Assembly: GCA_934141145.1 (NCBI GenBank)
Contig: CAKPCA010000003.1
Span: forward strand, 15,257-79,256
DNA length: 64,000 bases
DNA from: an uncultured Bacilli bacterium
GTDB lineage: Bacteria; Bacillota_I; Bacilli_A; RF39; UBA660
Reading direction: 5' to 3'
The notes below the pieces were generated by a model that made no database searches, was not told the DNA's origin, and was given only the letters and a program-made list of their open reading frames with translations. A program made the translations under genes and the position numbers. Within the stretch, counting starts at the first letter, position 1. Each line of letters starts with the position of its first letter. Positions 8,694 through 19,599 of this stretch are shown piece after piece.

Positions 8694-9080
8694 ATGAATA
8701 AATTTATAGTAAAAATTTTTATGTTGATGACATTCTTATTAATATTAACGGGATGTGCGACTAATAATAATAAAAATATTGATGAAAAACAAAATAATGA
8801 TAACGATATGCTTATAAATCAAAATTATGATGGACTAGAATTTGTCAATGCAAAAATTAGTAATAGTGAAATAGTGACTGTTGTAATAAACAATACAGGA
8901 TATACTTATGAGGGCTCTAAATTTAAAATGAAAATTATGGATGAATCAGGAAATACAATAAAAGAAATTATTGATAAAGTAAGTGAAAAAGTAGAAAATG
9001 GTACAACAAAAACAATAAAAACAAAAGTAAATATAGATATATCAAAAGCGAGTAGTATTGAATATAGTATTATTAAGTAG
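8694..9080 (+). CDS. small lipoprotein, unknown
   Basis: The signal sequence MNKFIVKIFMLMTFLLILTGC ends in a lipobox LTGC, so Cys is the predicted lipidated residue and the protein is anchored on the outer face of the membrane. A short Asn-rich tether follows, then a beta-rich domain of about 80 residues (YDGLEFVNAKISN ... TVVINNTGYTYEGSKF) reminiscent of FxLYD/DUF3426-type extracellular folds (weak). ATG 8694 is preferred because the GTG at 8685 is in the Shine-Dalgarno AGGTG. It is a single-gene unit ending in its own terminator, just before hrcA. Confidence 0.8.
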   Translation: MNKFIVKIFMLMTFLLILTGCATNNNKNIDEKQNNDNDMLINQNYDGLEFVNAKISNSEIVTVVINNTGYTYEGSKFKMKIMDESGNTIKEIIDKVSEKVENGTTKTIKTKVNIDISKASSIEYSIIK

Positions 9081-9097
9081 ATGAATGTCTACTTTTT
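9075..9097 (+). terminator. terminator after the lipoprotein gene
   Basis: AAGTAGA (9075-9081) pairs with TCTACTT (9088-9094) and a T5 tract follows. The stop TAG is in the stem. Confidence 0.6.
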
Positions 9098-9104
9098 ATA
9101 TTAT

Positions 9105-9131
9105 TTAGCACTCATCTATTGACATTGCTAA
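9105..9131 (+). promoter_or_regulatory. CIRCE operator for HrcA
   Basis: TTAGCACTC (9105-9113), 9 bases, then CATTGCTAA (9123-9131). The CIRCE consensus is TTAGCACTC-N9-GAGTGCTAA, so the left arm is perfect and the right arm has two changes. It overlaps the -35 of the hrcA promoter. Confidence 0.9.
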
Positions 9132-9146
9132 AATAAGTGTTATAAT
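9119..9146 (+). promoter_or_regulatory. sigma-A promoter of the hrcA-dnaK operon
   Basis: TTGACA (9119-9124), 16 bases, TATAAT (9141-9146). The last two bases of the -35 coincide with the first two positions of the right CIRCE arm, so HrcA binding should occlude RNA polymerase. Confidence 0.88.
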
Positions 9147-9177
9147 TAGATTGTACACTTGGATTAGAGGTGAATAT

Positions 9178-10167
9178 ATGCTTACAGAAAGACAAAGTTC
9201 TATACTAAAAATTATAGTTGAAGAGTATATAAAAGTACCAAAGCCAGTTGGTTCAAAATCTATTTGTGATTCATTAAATGTATCTAGTGCGACAGTTAGA
9301 AATGAAATGGCTAACTTAGAAGATTTAGGATACTTAGAAAAAACACATGTATCATCAGGTAGAGTTCCATCTGAGAAAGGTTATAGATATTACGTTGATA
9401 ACTTAATGAAGCCAAAAGAAATGAGTGGTGAAGATGTATTAAAACTTCAAACAATATTCCAAAATAATTCATTAGTATTAAGTGATGCAATAATAAAAAG
9501 TTTAGAGATAATATCTGAAATGACTAATTATACAGCAGTTATATTAAAGGATAATGCTTTAGAAAGTAAACTTAAAAAAGTTGAAGCAATCCCAATTGAT
9601 GAAAATAATGTAACAGCTATTCTTGTAACAGATAAAGGACATGTTGAAAATAAAATAATTAATATAACAGGTTCTAATCTTGAAGAAGTAAATAAAACTG
9701 TTGAACTTATTAATAAACTTATTGTTGGTACCCCAATTGATGAAGTTACATCTAAACTTGAATTTGAAATTAAACCAATTATTAATCAATATGTAAAACA
9801 TCATGAAATACTTTATAATGCGTTCTATAATGCATTTAATAATTTTAAAGATAGTGCAGATATGACTATGAGGGGTAAAAGTAATTTACTTGAACTTGAT
9901 GAATTTTCATCTGATGCTAGAAAAATTAAAGATTTAGTTAATAAGTTTGATAATGACAATATTGTTTCTAAAATTAAAGAAGATGACTCTGGTATAAATG
10001 TGTACATAGGTAATGAAAACAACATAGATGATGATTTGACAGTAATAAAGACAAAATATAATGTAAATGGTAGAGAGGGAACACTTGCAATTCTAGGACC
10101 TAAAAGAATGGAATATGATAGAGTTGTAAGTTTACTTGAATACTTAAAAGAAGAGATTGAAAAGTAA
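9178..10167 (+). CDS. hrcA: heat-shock repressor HrcA
   Basis: HrcA binds CIRCE and represses chaperone operons, and is itself kept active by GroEL in Bacillus. The N-terminal winged helix (LTERQSSILKIIVEEYI ... PVGSKSI ... SSATVRNEMANLEDLGYLEKTHVSSGRVPSEKGYRYYVD) is unmistakable, followed by the GAF-like dimerisation domain. ATG 9178 follows GAGGTG at a proper distance and gives 329 aa. The longer frame from TTG 9151 has no ribosome site and would begin only a few bases after the -10. It is the first gene of hrcA-grpE-dnaK-pepF-dnaJ, with a CIRCE site directly upstream, which implies autoregulation. Confidence 0.97.
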   Translation: MLTERQSSILKIIVEEYIKVPKPVGSKSICDSLNVSSATVRNEMANLEDLGYLEKTHVSSGRVPSEKGYRYYVDNLMKPKEMSGEDVLKLQTIFQNNSLVLSDAIIKSLEIISEMTNYTAVILKDNALESKLKKVEAIPIDENNVTAILVTDKGHVENKIINITGSNLEEVNKTVELINKLIVGTPIDEVTSKLEFEIKPIINQYVKHHEILYNAFYNAFNNFKDSADMTMRGKSNLLELDEFSSDARKIKDLVNKFDNDNIVSKIKEDDSGINVYIGNENNIDDDLTVIKTKYNVNGREGTLAILGPKRMEYDRVVSLLEYLKEEIEK

Positions 10168-10179
10168 GGAGGTTTCTTT

Positions 10180-12551
<2,372 letters not shown>

Positions 12552-12564
12552 TAAACAGATATAG

Positions 12565-12597
12565 AAGTTCTAGCTTGCTAGAACTTTCTATTTTACT
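12565..12597 (+). terminator. hairpin between dnaK and pepF
   Basis: AAGTTCTAGC (12565-12574) is a perfect inverted repeat of GCTAGAACTT (12577-12586), followed by a T-rich but interrupted tract. It could be a partial terminator or an mRNA-stabilising 3' end that sets dnaK above the downstream genes. Confidence 0.65.
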
Positions 12598-12615
12598 TTA
12601 TATAAGGAGATAATA

Positions 12616-14403
12616 ATGAATAAATATGAAACAAGAAATGATGTACCTTTAAAATACAAATGGGATTTAACAGATTTTTTTAAAGATGTAGAAGATTTTA
12701 ATAAGACCTTTAATGAAGTGAAAGAAAAAATTAAATTTTTAGATAATTATGTTGGATGTACTAAAAATTCAGATAAATTACTTGAGTTTTTAGAATTTGA
12801 TATGAGTTTAGCCTCAAAAATTATAAATTTAGATATTTATTCAATGATAATGAATGATCAAGATTTAAATGATCCATTAGGCGTTGAACTTGTTGGTAGA
12901 ATTAATACATTAAGATCAGAATATTATACGAAGTCAAGTTTTTTTAATCCAGAGTTACTAAGTTTAAGTGAAAATGAATATAATGATTTATTTAAAAATG
13001 AAAAATTACTAAAATATAAAAGTATGTTAGATGATACATATAGATACAAGAACCATGTTTTAAATAAAAGAGAAGAAGAATTATGCTCAAGATTAACAAG
13101 TACCTCAAATAGCTATAGTCAAATGTCATCAACTTTATTAAATAGTTGCAATGATTATGGTAGTGTAACTATGATAGATGGAAGTGTAGAAAAATTAATG
13201 ACTACAAACTATAGAAGAATAGTAAAGAAACTTCCAAGAAATAAGAGAAAAGAAGTTTATGAACAATTTAATGAGGTAAAGGATAGGTATGCAAATATTA
13301 GTGCAGGATTATTAGATGATTATGTAAAAACTAATGTGGCTCTTTCAAAAATTCATAAATATGATTCAACATGGGATGAAAATTTATTTGATTTAGAATT
13401 ATCTAATAAAGTGTTTGAATCGTTAATAGATTCAGCACTTGAAACTAAAGATATACTAAAAAAGTATTATGATTTGAGAAGCAAAGTTTTAAAAATAGAC
13501 AAATGTGCTCCTTGGGATGCGCCAATTGAACTATATGAAACAAATAAAGAATATACTATAGAAGAAGCATGTGATTTAGTTTTAAAAGCATTAAAACCAC
13601 TTGGAGAAGATTACGTAAATCATTTTAAACATGTAATAGAAGATAGATGTGTTGATTTTTGTCAATATAAAGGAAAATGTAATGGTGGATATAATGTTTC
13701 ATCTCCTAATATAAAAAATTCTAAAATATTAATGAGTTTTAATTATGATTTACAATCAGTATCAATATTTGCACATGAGTCAGGGCATCACGTTCATCAT
13801 CAATACTTATATGAGAATAATATTGAAGAGTATAGAGATGTCCCTAATATAATATCAGAAGTTGCATCGTTGACTAATGAATTTTTACTATCAAATTATT
13901 TAATTAGTAATGGAAGCAATGAAGAGGCTTTATCTGGATTATCTAACATTTTAGGTACATTTGAAAATAATTTTTATGGTGGTATCCAGGAAGGTAATTT
14001 AGAGCAAGAATTCTATAGATATGTTGAAGATGGTGGAACACTTACAAAAGATTATTTATATGATTTATGTGAAAAAAGCTTACTTAAATTTTATCCAAAT
14101 GAAATACAAAGTAATTATGAAAAAGGTGCATGGATTACAAGAAGTCATTATTATACGTTTTATTATTTATTTAGTTATTCAATATGTGTATCAGTTGCGT
14201 CATATGTTTCTAAAGAAATATTATCTGGTAATAAAGAAATGCTTAATAAATATATTAATTTCTTAAAAACCGGTAATGAATATAGTGTTAAAGATATATA
14301 TAATGTATTAGGTATTGATTTAGAAGATAAAAAAGTTTATTTAAATGCAATTGATAATTTTAGTTCATTAATTGATAAGTTTGATGAACTTTATAGTAAA
14401 TAA
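12616..14403 (+). CDS. pepF: oligoendopeptidase F (M3 metallopeptidase)
   Basis: Cytoplasmic zinc peptidase that trims oligopeptides. The catalytic HExxH is HESGH in SIFAHESGHHVHH (about residue 390), with the downstream EVASLTNEFLLSNYL glutamate helix; these are hallmarks of the M3B PepF family. Length is 595 aa, as expected. It is inserted between dnaK and dnaJ, which are adjacent in most Bacilli, with 17 bases to dnaJ. This suggests it is induced together with the chaperones, possibly to clear peptide debris (inference). Confidence 0.95.
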   Translation: MNKYETRNDVPLKYKWDLTDFFKDVEDFNKTFNEVKEKIKFLDNYVGCTKNSDKLLEFLEFDMSLASKIINLDIYSMIMNDQDLNDPLGVELVGRINTLRSEYYTKSSFFNPELLSLSENEYNDLFKNEKLLKYKSMLDDTYRYKNHVLNKREEELCSRLTSTSNSYSQMSSTLLNSCNDYGSVTMIDGSVEKLMTTNYRRIVKKLPRNKRKEVYEQFNEVKDRYANISAGLLDDYVKTNVALSKIHKYDSTWDENLFDLELSNKVFESLIDSALETKDILKKYYDLRSKVLKIDKCAPWDAPIELYETNKEYTIEEACDLVLKALKPLGEDYVNHFKHVIEDRCVDFCQYKGKCNGGYNVSSPNIKNSKILMSFNYDLQSVSIFAHESGHHVHHQYLYENNIEEYRDVPNIISEVASLTNEFLLSNYLISNGSNEEALSGLSNILGTFENNFYGGIQEGNLEQEFYRYVEDGGTLTKDYLYDLCEKSLLKFYPNEIQSNYEKGAWITRSHYYTFYYLFSYSICVSVASYVSKEILSGNKEMLNKYINFLKTGNEYSVKDIYNVLGIDLEDKKVYLNAIDNFSSLIDKFDELYSK

Positions 14404-14420
14404 AAAAGAGGTGAAGTAAA

Positions 14421-15569
14421 TTGGCAAAAAGAGATTATTATGAAGTATTAGGAGTATCTAAAACTGCAACTGATAAAGAAATAAAAAGTGCTTTTAGACG
14501 TTTAGCAAAAGAATACCATCCTGACTTAAATAAAGCACCAGATGCTGCTGAAAAATTTAAAGAAGTACAAGAAGCATATGAAGTATTATCTGATGAAAAT
14601 AAACGAAAGATGTATGATCAATATGGTCATTCTGCATTTGATCAAAATGGTAATACTGGATATGGTGGAGGATTTAATGGTGGATTCTCATCTTCATCAT
14701 TTGGTTTTGATGATATAGATTTATCTGATATATTATCTGGTGTATTTGGTCAAGGATTTGGTTTTTCTGGTAGTTCCAGAAGTAAAGGCAAAACATCACC
14801 AAGAAAAGGTAATGATTCATTATATAAAATGAACATATCATTTATGGAAGCAGTTTATGGATGTAAAAAAGATTTAACCCTTGATGTATATGAAACTTGT
14901 GAACATTGTAAAGGTAAAGGTGGTTTTGGAGAAAAAACATGTAGTACTTGTCATGGATCTGGAACTGTAACAGAAACACAAAATACATTATTTGGATCAT
15001 TTATGTCTAAGACTACTTGTCATGAATGTTCTGGTACTGGTAAAACATTTGATAGTGTTTGCTCAGAATGTAAAGGTAATGGTAGAGTAAAAAAGAGAAA
15101 AACTATTACTATTACAGTACCTGCTGGTATTGATACAGGAAACCAAATAAGAATAAAAGAAAAAGGTGAAGCTGGAATAAATGGTGGACCAAACGGAGAT
15201 GTATATGTAGAATTCAATGTAGAAGAACATCAAATATTTAAAAGAGAAGGCAATGATGTTTATATGGAACTTCCTATAAATATTGTAGAAGCAACACTTG
15301 GATGTAAGAAAGAAGTGCCTTTAATGAATGAAACTATTATACTTAATATTCCAGAAGGAACTCAAAATGGTAATAAACACAAAATAAAAGGAAAAGGTGT
15401 ACCATATATTAATTCAAATAAAGTAGGAGACTTATATGTAGTAATAAAGGTAGTTATTCCTACTAAATTAGATAGAAAACAAAAAGAACTATTTACAGAG
15501 TTATCTAAAACAAATTTAGATGATACTAATGATTTTATAAATAAATTTAAAAGATTTTTTAGAAGATAA
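14421..15569 (+). CDS. dnaJ: DnaJ (Hsp40 co-chaperone)
   Basis: The J-domain begins [13 protein letters not shown] and has the HPD motif at residues 33-35. A Gly/Phe-rich linker follows, then four CxxCxGxG zinc motifs ([32 protein letters not shown]) and the C-terminal substrate domains. At 382 aa it is a full type I DnaJ. It starts with TTG at 14421 behind GAGGTGA. It is the last gene of the heat-shock operon, ended by a hairpin at its stop. Confidence 0.98.
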   Translation: MAKRDYYEVLGVSKTATDKEIKSAFRRLAKEYHPDLNKAPDAAEKFKEVQEAYEVLSDENKRKMYDQYGHSAFDQNGNTGYGGGFNGGFSSSSFGFDDIDLSDILSGVFGQGFGFSGSSRSKGKTSPRKGNDSLYKMNISFMEAVYGCKKDLTLDVYETCEHCKGKGGFGEKTCSTCHGSGTVTETQNTLFGSFMSKTTCHECSGTGKTFDSVCSECKGNGRVKKRKTITITVPAGIDTGNQIRIKEKGEAGINGGPNGDVYVEFNVEEHQIFKREGNDVYMELPINIVEATLGCKKEVPLMNETIILNIPEGTQNGNKHKIKGKGVPYINSNKVGDLYVVIKVVIPTKLDRKQKELFTELSKTNLDDTNDFINKFKRFFRR

Positions 15570-15592
15570 ATTTTAATATTTATCTTTTTTTC
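15563..15592 (+). terminator. terminator after dnaJ
   Basis: AAGATAAA (15563-15570) pairs with TTTATCTT (15579-15586), then a T-tract. The dnaJ stop codon lies in the stem. Confidence 0.7.
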
Positions 15593-15656
15593 TAATTGTG
15601 GTATAATCATAACTGCGCTCTTAAAAAAGTACATATAATTAAAAGAAGGTGAAAAT

Positions 15657-16580
15657 ATGGTTAAAACTATAGACGAAAAGGCAAGAAAGAAAAAAATTAG
15701 AAATTTAATAAAAGTAAAAAGTTCTGAAGAAATTTATATGTTTTTAAATAACAACAAGGATTTAGAAGAAAGTGATATTACAAGATTAATTAATGTATTA
15801 TGCATGCAAAAAGATATGTATTATATATGTAAAACATGTAAAATAATTACAATTAATGGGAATAATTTATCTAACTTAATAGATATAGTAATAGAAGCAA
15901 AAAATGTTCCTTATATAAAAGAATTATTAACAACCATGCAAAATAGAAATTATTCAATAAATAAAATCTGCTTTTTAAAAGATCCGCACTTAATATATGA
16001 AATACTATCATATTCCTCAAGTTTTATAGGCAAGGAAAATGTTAATAAATTGATTAATAAATTATGTGAAATGAAAGAATATAGATATATAGTAAAAACT
16101 GGTTCAATAGAAAAATTATCTTCTCAAAATGTTACTAAATTAGCAGATACTTTAATAGCATCAGGTAAAATATTAGAATTAGTAGGATTTACAAGTGTAT
16201 GTAACTTATTGTCGGAAGATAAATTTAATGAAATTATAAATATAGTAATGAAATCAAATCATATACCATCTATGTATACTTTAGCAAAGATATATTATGA
16301 TAGGTATAATAAAATAAATAGAAAGTTAGTAACACAAATTTTAAATTCAAAAGAAATGAAATATATTTGTTTAGTCGCTCTTTATATAGATAATAAACTA
16401 ATATACAAATTATTTAATAATGTTAATAGTATGTATCAATATATGTGTGGTAGTGGTTATTATGGAACATTAGAACTAAAAGATATAACTTATATAATAT
16501 ATGGTGAAAGTTATATAAATGGTAGTATAGAATCAGAAAAACAAAGATTATTACATGTGGTTGACAAAATCTCATATTAA
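15657..16580 (+). CDS. alpha-helical repeat protein (family A), unknown
   Basis: The 307-aa, Lys/Ile/Asn-rich protein has no signal or membrane helix. It is built from about 35-residue bihelical units with the recurrent pattern 'nv.kLi..L.....yi...': ENVNKLINKLCEMKEYRYIV and SQNVTKLADTLIASGKILEL. It shares LSSQNV-KLA and MKYICL...L-KLF segments with the 429-aa protein at 20371, so the two are paralogues. An alpha-solenoid scaffold is inferred. No known family is recognised and no catalytic motif is visible. The start has Shine-Dalgarno AGAAGGTG. Confidence 0.7.
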   Translation: MVKTIDEKARKKKIRNLIKVKSSEEIYMFLNNNKDLEESDITRLINVLCMQKDMYYICKTCKIITINGNNLSNLIDIVIEAKNVPYIKELLTTMQNRNYSINKICFLKDPHLIYEILSYSSSFIGKENVNKLINKLCEMKEYRYIVKTGSIEKLSSQNVTKLADTLIASGKILELVGFTSVCNLLSEDKFNEIINIVMKSNHIPSMYTLAKIYYDRYNKINRKLVTQILNSKEMKYICLVALYIDNKLIYKLFNNVNSMYQYMCGSGYYGTLELKDITYIIYGESYINGSIESEKQRLLHVVDKISY

Positions 16581-16595
16581 TAACCTTTTTTTTAT

Positions 16596-16624
16596 TTGAC
16601 AAAACTTCTTGTTTCTGTTAATCT
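16596..16624 (+). promoter_or_regulatory. promoter of the HD-GYP-like gene
   Basis: TTGACA (16596-16601), 17 bases, TAATCT (16619-16624); Shine-Dalgarno AGGAGAT follows at 16632. Confidence 0.6.
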
Positions 16625-16646
16625 TGATAATAGGAGATGTTAGAAT

Positions 16647-17789
16647 ATGGAAATAAAAACAAAAGAAAAATTAGAAATAGGAGATGTACTTGCAAAACCA
16701 ATATATAATGCTATGGGTGTTGCTCTTCTTCCTGCTGGTGCAGTTTTAACAGAAAAAACAATTTCTAGACTTCAATCAGAATATAGTGGCTATACAATGC
16801 AATATTTTTATGTAGAGACACCTGGTACTGAAAATATAATTATAGAGGACAAAATAAGTGATCAAGTAAGAATAGAAACATCAAAAGCAGTAAGAAATAA
16901 AGAAATAAGGGAAATAATTAAATATTCTAAGATAATTACACACCAAATAATTAATTATAATATTCATGATGCGGATTATTATGATACAAGAAGTATGTTT
17001 GATTATGTTAGCAAGCATGCAGTAAATGTTGCTGTTGTATCTTGCATTATTGCAAAAGATATGGGATATAGTGATAAAGAGTTAGAAGAAGTTACACTAG
17101 CAGGATTACTTCATGATTTTGCTAAAAGTAATGAAGCAGATTCATCAATAGAAAAATTATATACTGAAAGATTAAAATGCAAAAAAGAAGAAATACTTCC
17201 TTATTTAACAGTGGATTTATTACGAGATACAGATTTTGTAAAAACTGGAGAAATACCGATGAGTGTACTATGTAGTATTTTATGTCATCATGAACATCAA
17301 AATGGATGTGGTTATTATAAAATGTCAGGTAATACTATTAGAAATTATAAGTATGCATCTATATTACATGTTGCGGATATTTATGATACACTTTCAAATA
17401 ATGATATTAATGCTATAAATAGTGACTTACCAGAAAATACTTTGTTTTTATTTCAGAAAAGTGGAGGCATAACACCAAAAAATATATTAACATATTTTAT
17501 GAGAGATTATGGCTCTTCTTCAGAGGCACAAAGATTATTTGATCAAGATGTAGTAAAACATTTTCTAAATTGTGTATCTGTATATTCTAAAGGACGAAGA
17601 GTAGTATTATCAAATGGTGATATAGCTGTTGTTAATAGAAATTTCTTAGGTCATGTAGATAGACCAGAAGTAGTGGTAATAGAGGGAACGTTGAAAGGTA
17701 GAGTAATAAATTTAACTGAAGACAAAAATTATTTAAATTTATCAGTAATAGATTATGAACATGAAGATGACAATAAATTAAAAATGTAG
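16647..17789 (+). CDS. HD-GYP-like phosphohydrolase domain protein
   Basis: An N-terminal region of about 100 residues (IGDVLAKPIYNAMGVALLPAG) is typical of HD-GYP proteins. The HD domain follows: HAVNVAVVSCIIA, LLHDFAK, ILCHHEHQNGCGYY and ILHVADIYDTL. The family motif HHE...GxGYP is degenerate here (GCGYY instead of GYP), though metal-ligand His/Asp residues are retained. The C-terminal piece GRRVVLSNGDIAVVNRN is also family-typical. Cyclic di-GMP hydrolysis is therefore possible but uncertain; no GGDEF gene is in the window. It has its own promoter and converges on the Clp-type ATPase gene, sharing a palindromic terminator. Confidence 0.82.
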   Translation: MEIKTKEKLEIGDVLAKPIYNAMGVALLPAGAVLTEKTISRLQSEYSGYTMQYFYVETPGTENIIIEDKISDQVRIETSKAVRNKEIREIIKYSKIITHQIINYNIHDADYYDTRSMFDYVSKHAVNVAVVSCIIAKDMGYSDKELEEVTLAGLLHDFAKSNEADSSIEKLYTERLKCKKEEILPYLTVDLLRDTDFVKTGEIPMSVLCSILCHHEHQNGCGYYKMSGNTIRNYKYASILHVADIYDTLSNNDINAINSDLPENTLFLFQKSGGITPKNILTYFMRDYGSSSEAQRLFDQDVVKHFLNCVSVYSKGRRVVLSNGDIAVVNRNFLGHVDRPEVVVIEGTLKGRVINLTEDKNYLNLSVIDYEHEDDNKLKM

Positions 17790-17812
17790 AAATTAATTAA
17801 TTTCTACATTTT
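17781..17812. terminator. 32-bp perfect palindrome, shared bidirectional terminator
   Basis: AAAATGTAGAAATTAA (17781-17796) is followed immediately by its exact reverse complement (17797-17812). It covers the stop codons of both convergent genes and ends in T-rich sequence on each strand. Confidence 0.8.
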
Positions 17813-18746
17813 CTTTTTCCAAATAATCTTTAAATATTCTTTTAAATTCAACAAGTTCCTTTTTTACTACATCATCATATACACTATTACAATTAACAAT
17901 AGCTTCATATATATGCTTAAATGTTACATATTCAGAATTTTCAAATCTAGCATATGTGAAACATTTAGAAAGGAGTGCAAGTGCAACATCTGGATACCTA
18001 GAACCATTTTCATAGACTCTTTTATATTCACTAGTCATATTAACTAAAAATTTACATACTTGTTCAAGTAAATAATTAGTATAAGGCCAAGTAACACCAG
18101 TTGCTTTTTCTATCTTTTTTAAAGTTCCCATTAGTATTTTAACAGTAGTTTCTTGATCAGGTTCTTCTACTTCTATTTTTTCAAAACGTCTTAAAAATGC
18201 TTTATCTTTTAGAAGAAACTGCTCAAATTCTGCAGTAGTAGTTGCACCAATTACTTTTATGTCACCTCTATCAAGTCCAGGTTTTAACATATTTAGAAAG
18301 TCAACTTCACCATTTCTAGAAGCAGTTACTAAAGTATGTATTTCATCTATAAATAGTATTATATCTTTTTTCCCCATTATTTCATTAATTAATAATTGTA
18401 ATTTTGATACTTCATTTCCATCATCGTTATAATTTCCAAGTAATGATGATGTGTTTATTTTATATATTTTAGAATTTAATAGAGCATTTGGAACTTCTTT
18501 TCTTTGAATTCTATAACTAAGACCTTCAACAATAGATGTTTTACCAATACCTGCTTTACCTGTTAAAACAACAGATTTTTCAGGACTAAGTAATATTAAA
18601 ATCATCTTTTTTATTTCTTCATCTCTTGCAATTGCAGGATTAGTAACATACGTTTTACTAGTTAATTCTTCCGCATATGTTTTAAGTACACTAAATTTAT
18701 TAGTTTCATTATTATTTGGATTATATCTAATCATATCTTCATCCAT
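17793..18746 (-). CDS. stand-alone Clp/ClpA-type AAA+ ATPase module
   Basis: This 317-aa protein corresponds to a single Clp-type AAA+ domain (NBD1 of ClpA/B/C). Walker A is GKAGIGKTS, Walker B is ILFIDEIHTL, and IGATTTAEFEQFLLKDKAFLRRFEKIEVEEP contains sensor 1 and the arginine finger. The N-terminal Clp domain, the middle domain and the second ATPase domain are absent, and no ClpP loop is visible. It could be a remodeller with a private substrate, or a regulatory subunit. ATG 18746 follows AAGGTG on the minus strand. It is divergent from rsmE. Confidence 0.8.
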   Translation of the reverse strand: MDEDMIRYNPNNNETNKFSVLKTYAEELTSKTYVTNPAIARDEEIKKMILILLSPEKSVVLTGKAGIGKTSIVEGLSYRIQRKEVPNALLNSKIYKINTSSLLGNYNDDGNEVSKLQLLINEIMGKKDIILFIDEIHTLVTASRNGEVDFLNMLKPGLDRGDIKVIGATTTAEFEQFLLKDKAFLRRFEKIEVEEPDQETTVKILMGTLKKIEKATGVTWPYTNYLLEQVCKFLVNMTSEYKRVYENGSRYPDVALALLSKCFTYARFENSEYVTFKHIYEAIVNCNSVYDDVVKKELVEFKRIFKDYLEKENVEIN

Positions 18747-18765
18747 TTTTTATCACACCTTTACA

Positions 18766-18813
18766 ATAATTAGTATATCAAAAAAATATATATTTTACTA
18801 GTAAACTAATTAT
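18766..18813. repeat. nested inverted repeats in divergent promoter region
   Basis: ATAATTAGT (18766-18774) and its exact complement ACTAATTAT (18805-18813) flank a 12-bp palindrome TTTACTAGTAAA (18794-18805). The region lies between the Clp-type gene and rsmE. A regulator-binding site is possible but unproven. Confidence 0.4.
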
Positions 18814-18886
18814 AAAAAATATAAAATGTTCGTAAAATAGATTGTTTTATTATTGATATTATTTTATAATGAATAAGGTGAGTAAA

Positions 18887-19594
18887 ATGCAAAGATATTT
18901 CGCAGTTAATAAAGATTTAAAACTTAGTAGTCAAGATATTTTTCATATTTATAAGGTAATGAGAATGAAAATAAATGATATTATTGAAATTGCATATGAT
19001 AAAAAAGTATACCTTTGTAAACTTACTAACATATCAAAAGATGAAGTAAACTACGAAATATTAGAAGAAAAAATAGAAAATAATGAACTTGAAACAAAAA
19101 TAACAATCGCATTTTCTTTAGTTAATGAGACAAAAATAGATTTTATTTTACAAAAGTGTACAGAACTTGGTGCATATGATTTTATTCCATTAAATTTAGA
19201 GAGATGCAAAGTAAAAATAGATAAAAAAGAAGATAAAAAAATAAGTAGATGGAACTTAATTACAAAAGAAGCATCAGAGCAATCATATAGAAATATATGT
19301 CCTAAAGTCCATAATATAATGAGTATTAAAGAATTAGTAAAATTAGATTATGATTTAAAAATTTTTTGTTCAACAAAAGAAAAAGAAAAAACTATCAAAA
19401 ATGTATTACAAAATAATTTAAATTGTGATAGAATTATTATAGTCGTAGGACCGGAAGGCGGAATAAGCAAGAAGGAAGAAGACTTTTTAATTTCTAATAA
19501 TTTTAATGGGATAACTTTTGGTAACACTATACTTAGAACTGAAACTGCGCCCATATTTGCAGTAAGTGCTATAAAATACGAATTAATGAGGTGA
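18887..19594 (+). CDS. rsmE: 16S rRNA m3U1498 methyltransferase RsmE
   Basis: RsmE is a SPOUT methyltransferase acting on 16S U1498. The product begins MQRYFAVNKDLKL, with a PUA-like N-terminal domain, the motif LVNETKIDFILQKCTELGAYDFIP, and the C-terminal SAM-binding knot GPEGGISKKEEDF...LGNTILRTETAP (as FGNTILRTETAP). The frame could extend to ATG 18869, but that codon overlaps a TATAAT (18865-18870). ATG 18887 has Shine-Dalgarno AAGGTGAG and gives the family N-terminus. Its TGA stop confirms standard code. prmA, often upstream in Bacilli, is missing here. Confidence 0.93.
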   Translation: MQRYFAVNKDLKLSSQDIFHIYKVMRMKINDIIEIAYDKKVYLCKLTNISKDEVNYEILEEKIENNELETKITIAFSLVNETKIDFILQKCTELGAYDFIPLNLERCKVKIDKKEDKKISRWNLITKEASEQSYRNICPKVHNIMSIKELVKLDYDLKIFCSTKEKEKTIKNVLQNNLNCDRIIIVVGPEGGISKKEEDFLISNNFNGITFGNTILRTETAPIFAVSAIKYELMR

Positions 19595-19599
19595 AGTAT

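Noticed and set aside
14021..14266. 81-aa plus-strand open frame inside pepF
   Set aside because: Out-of-frame overlap within a well-conserved enzyme; no separate ribosome site.
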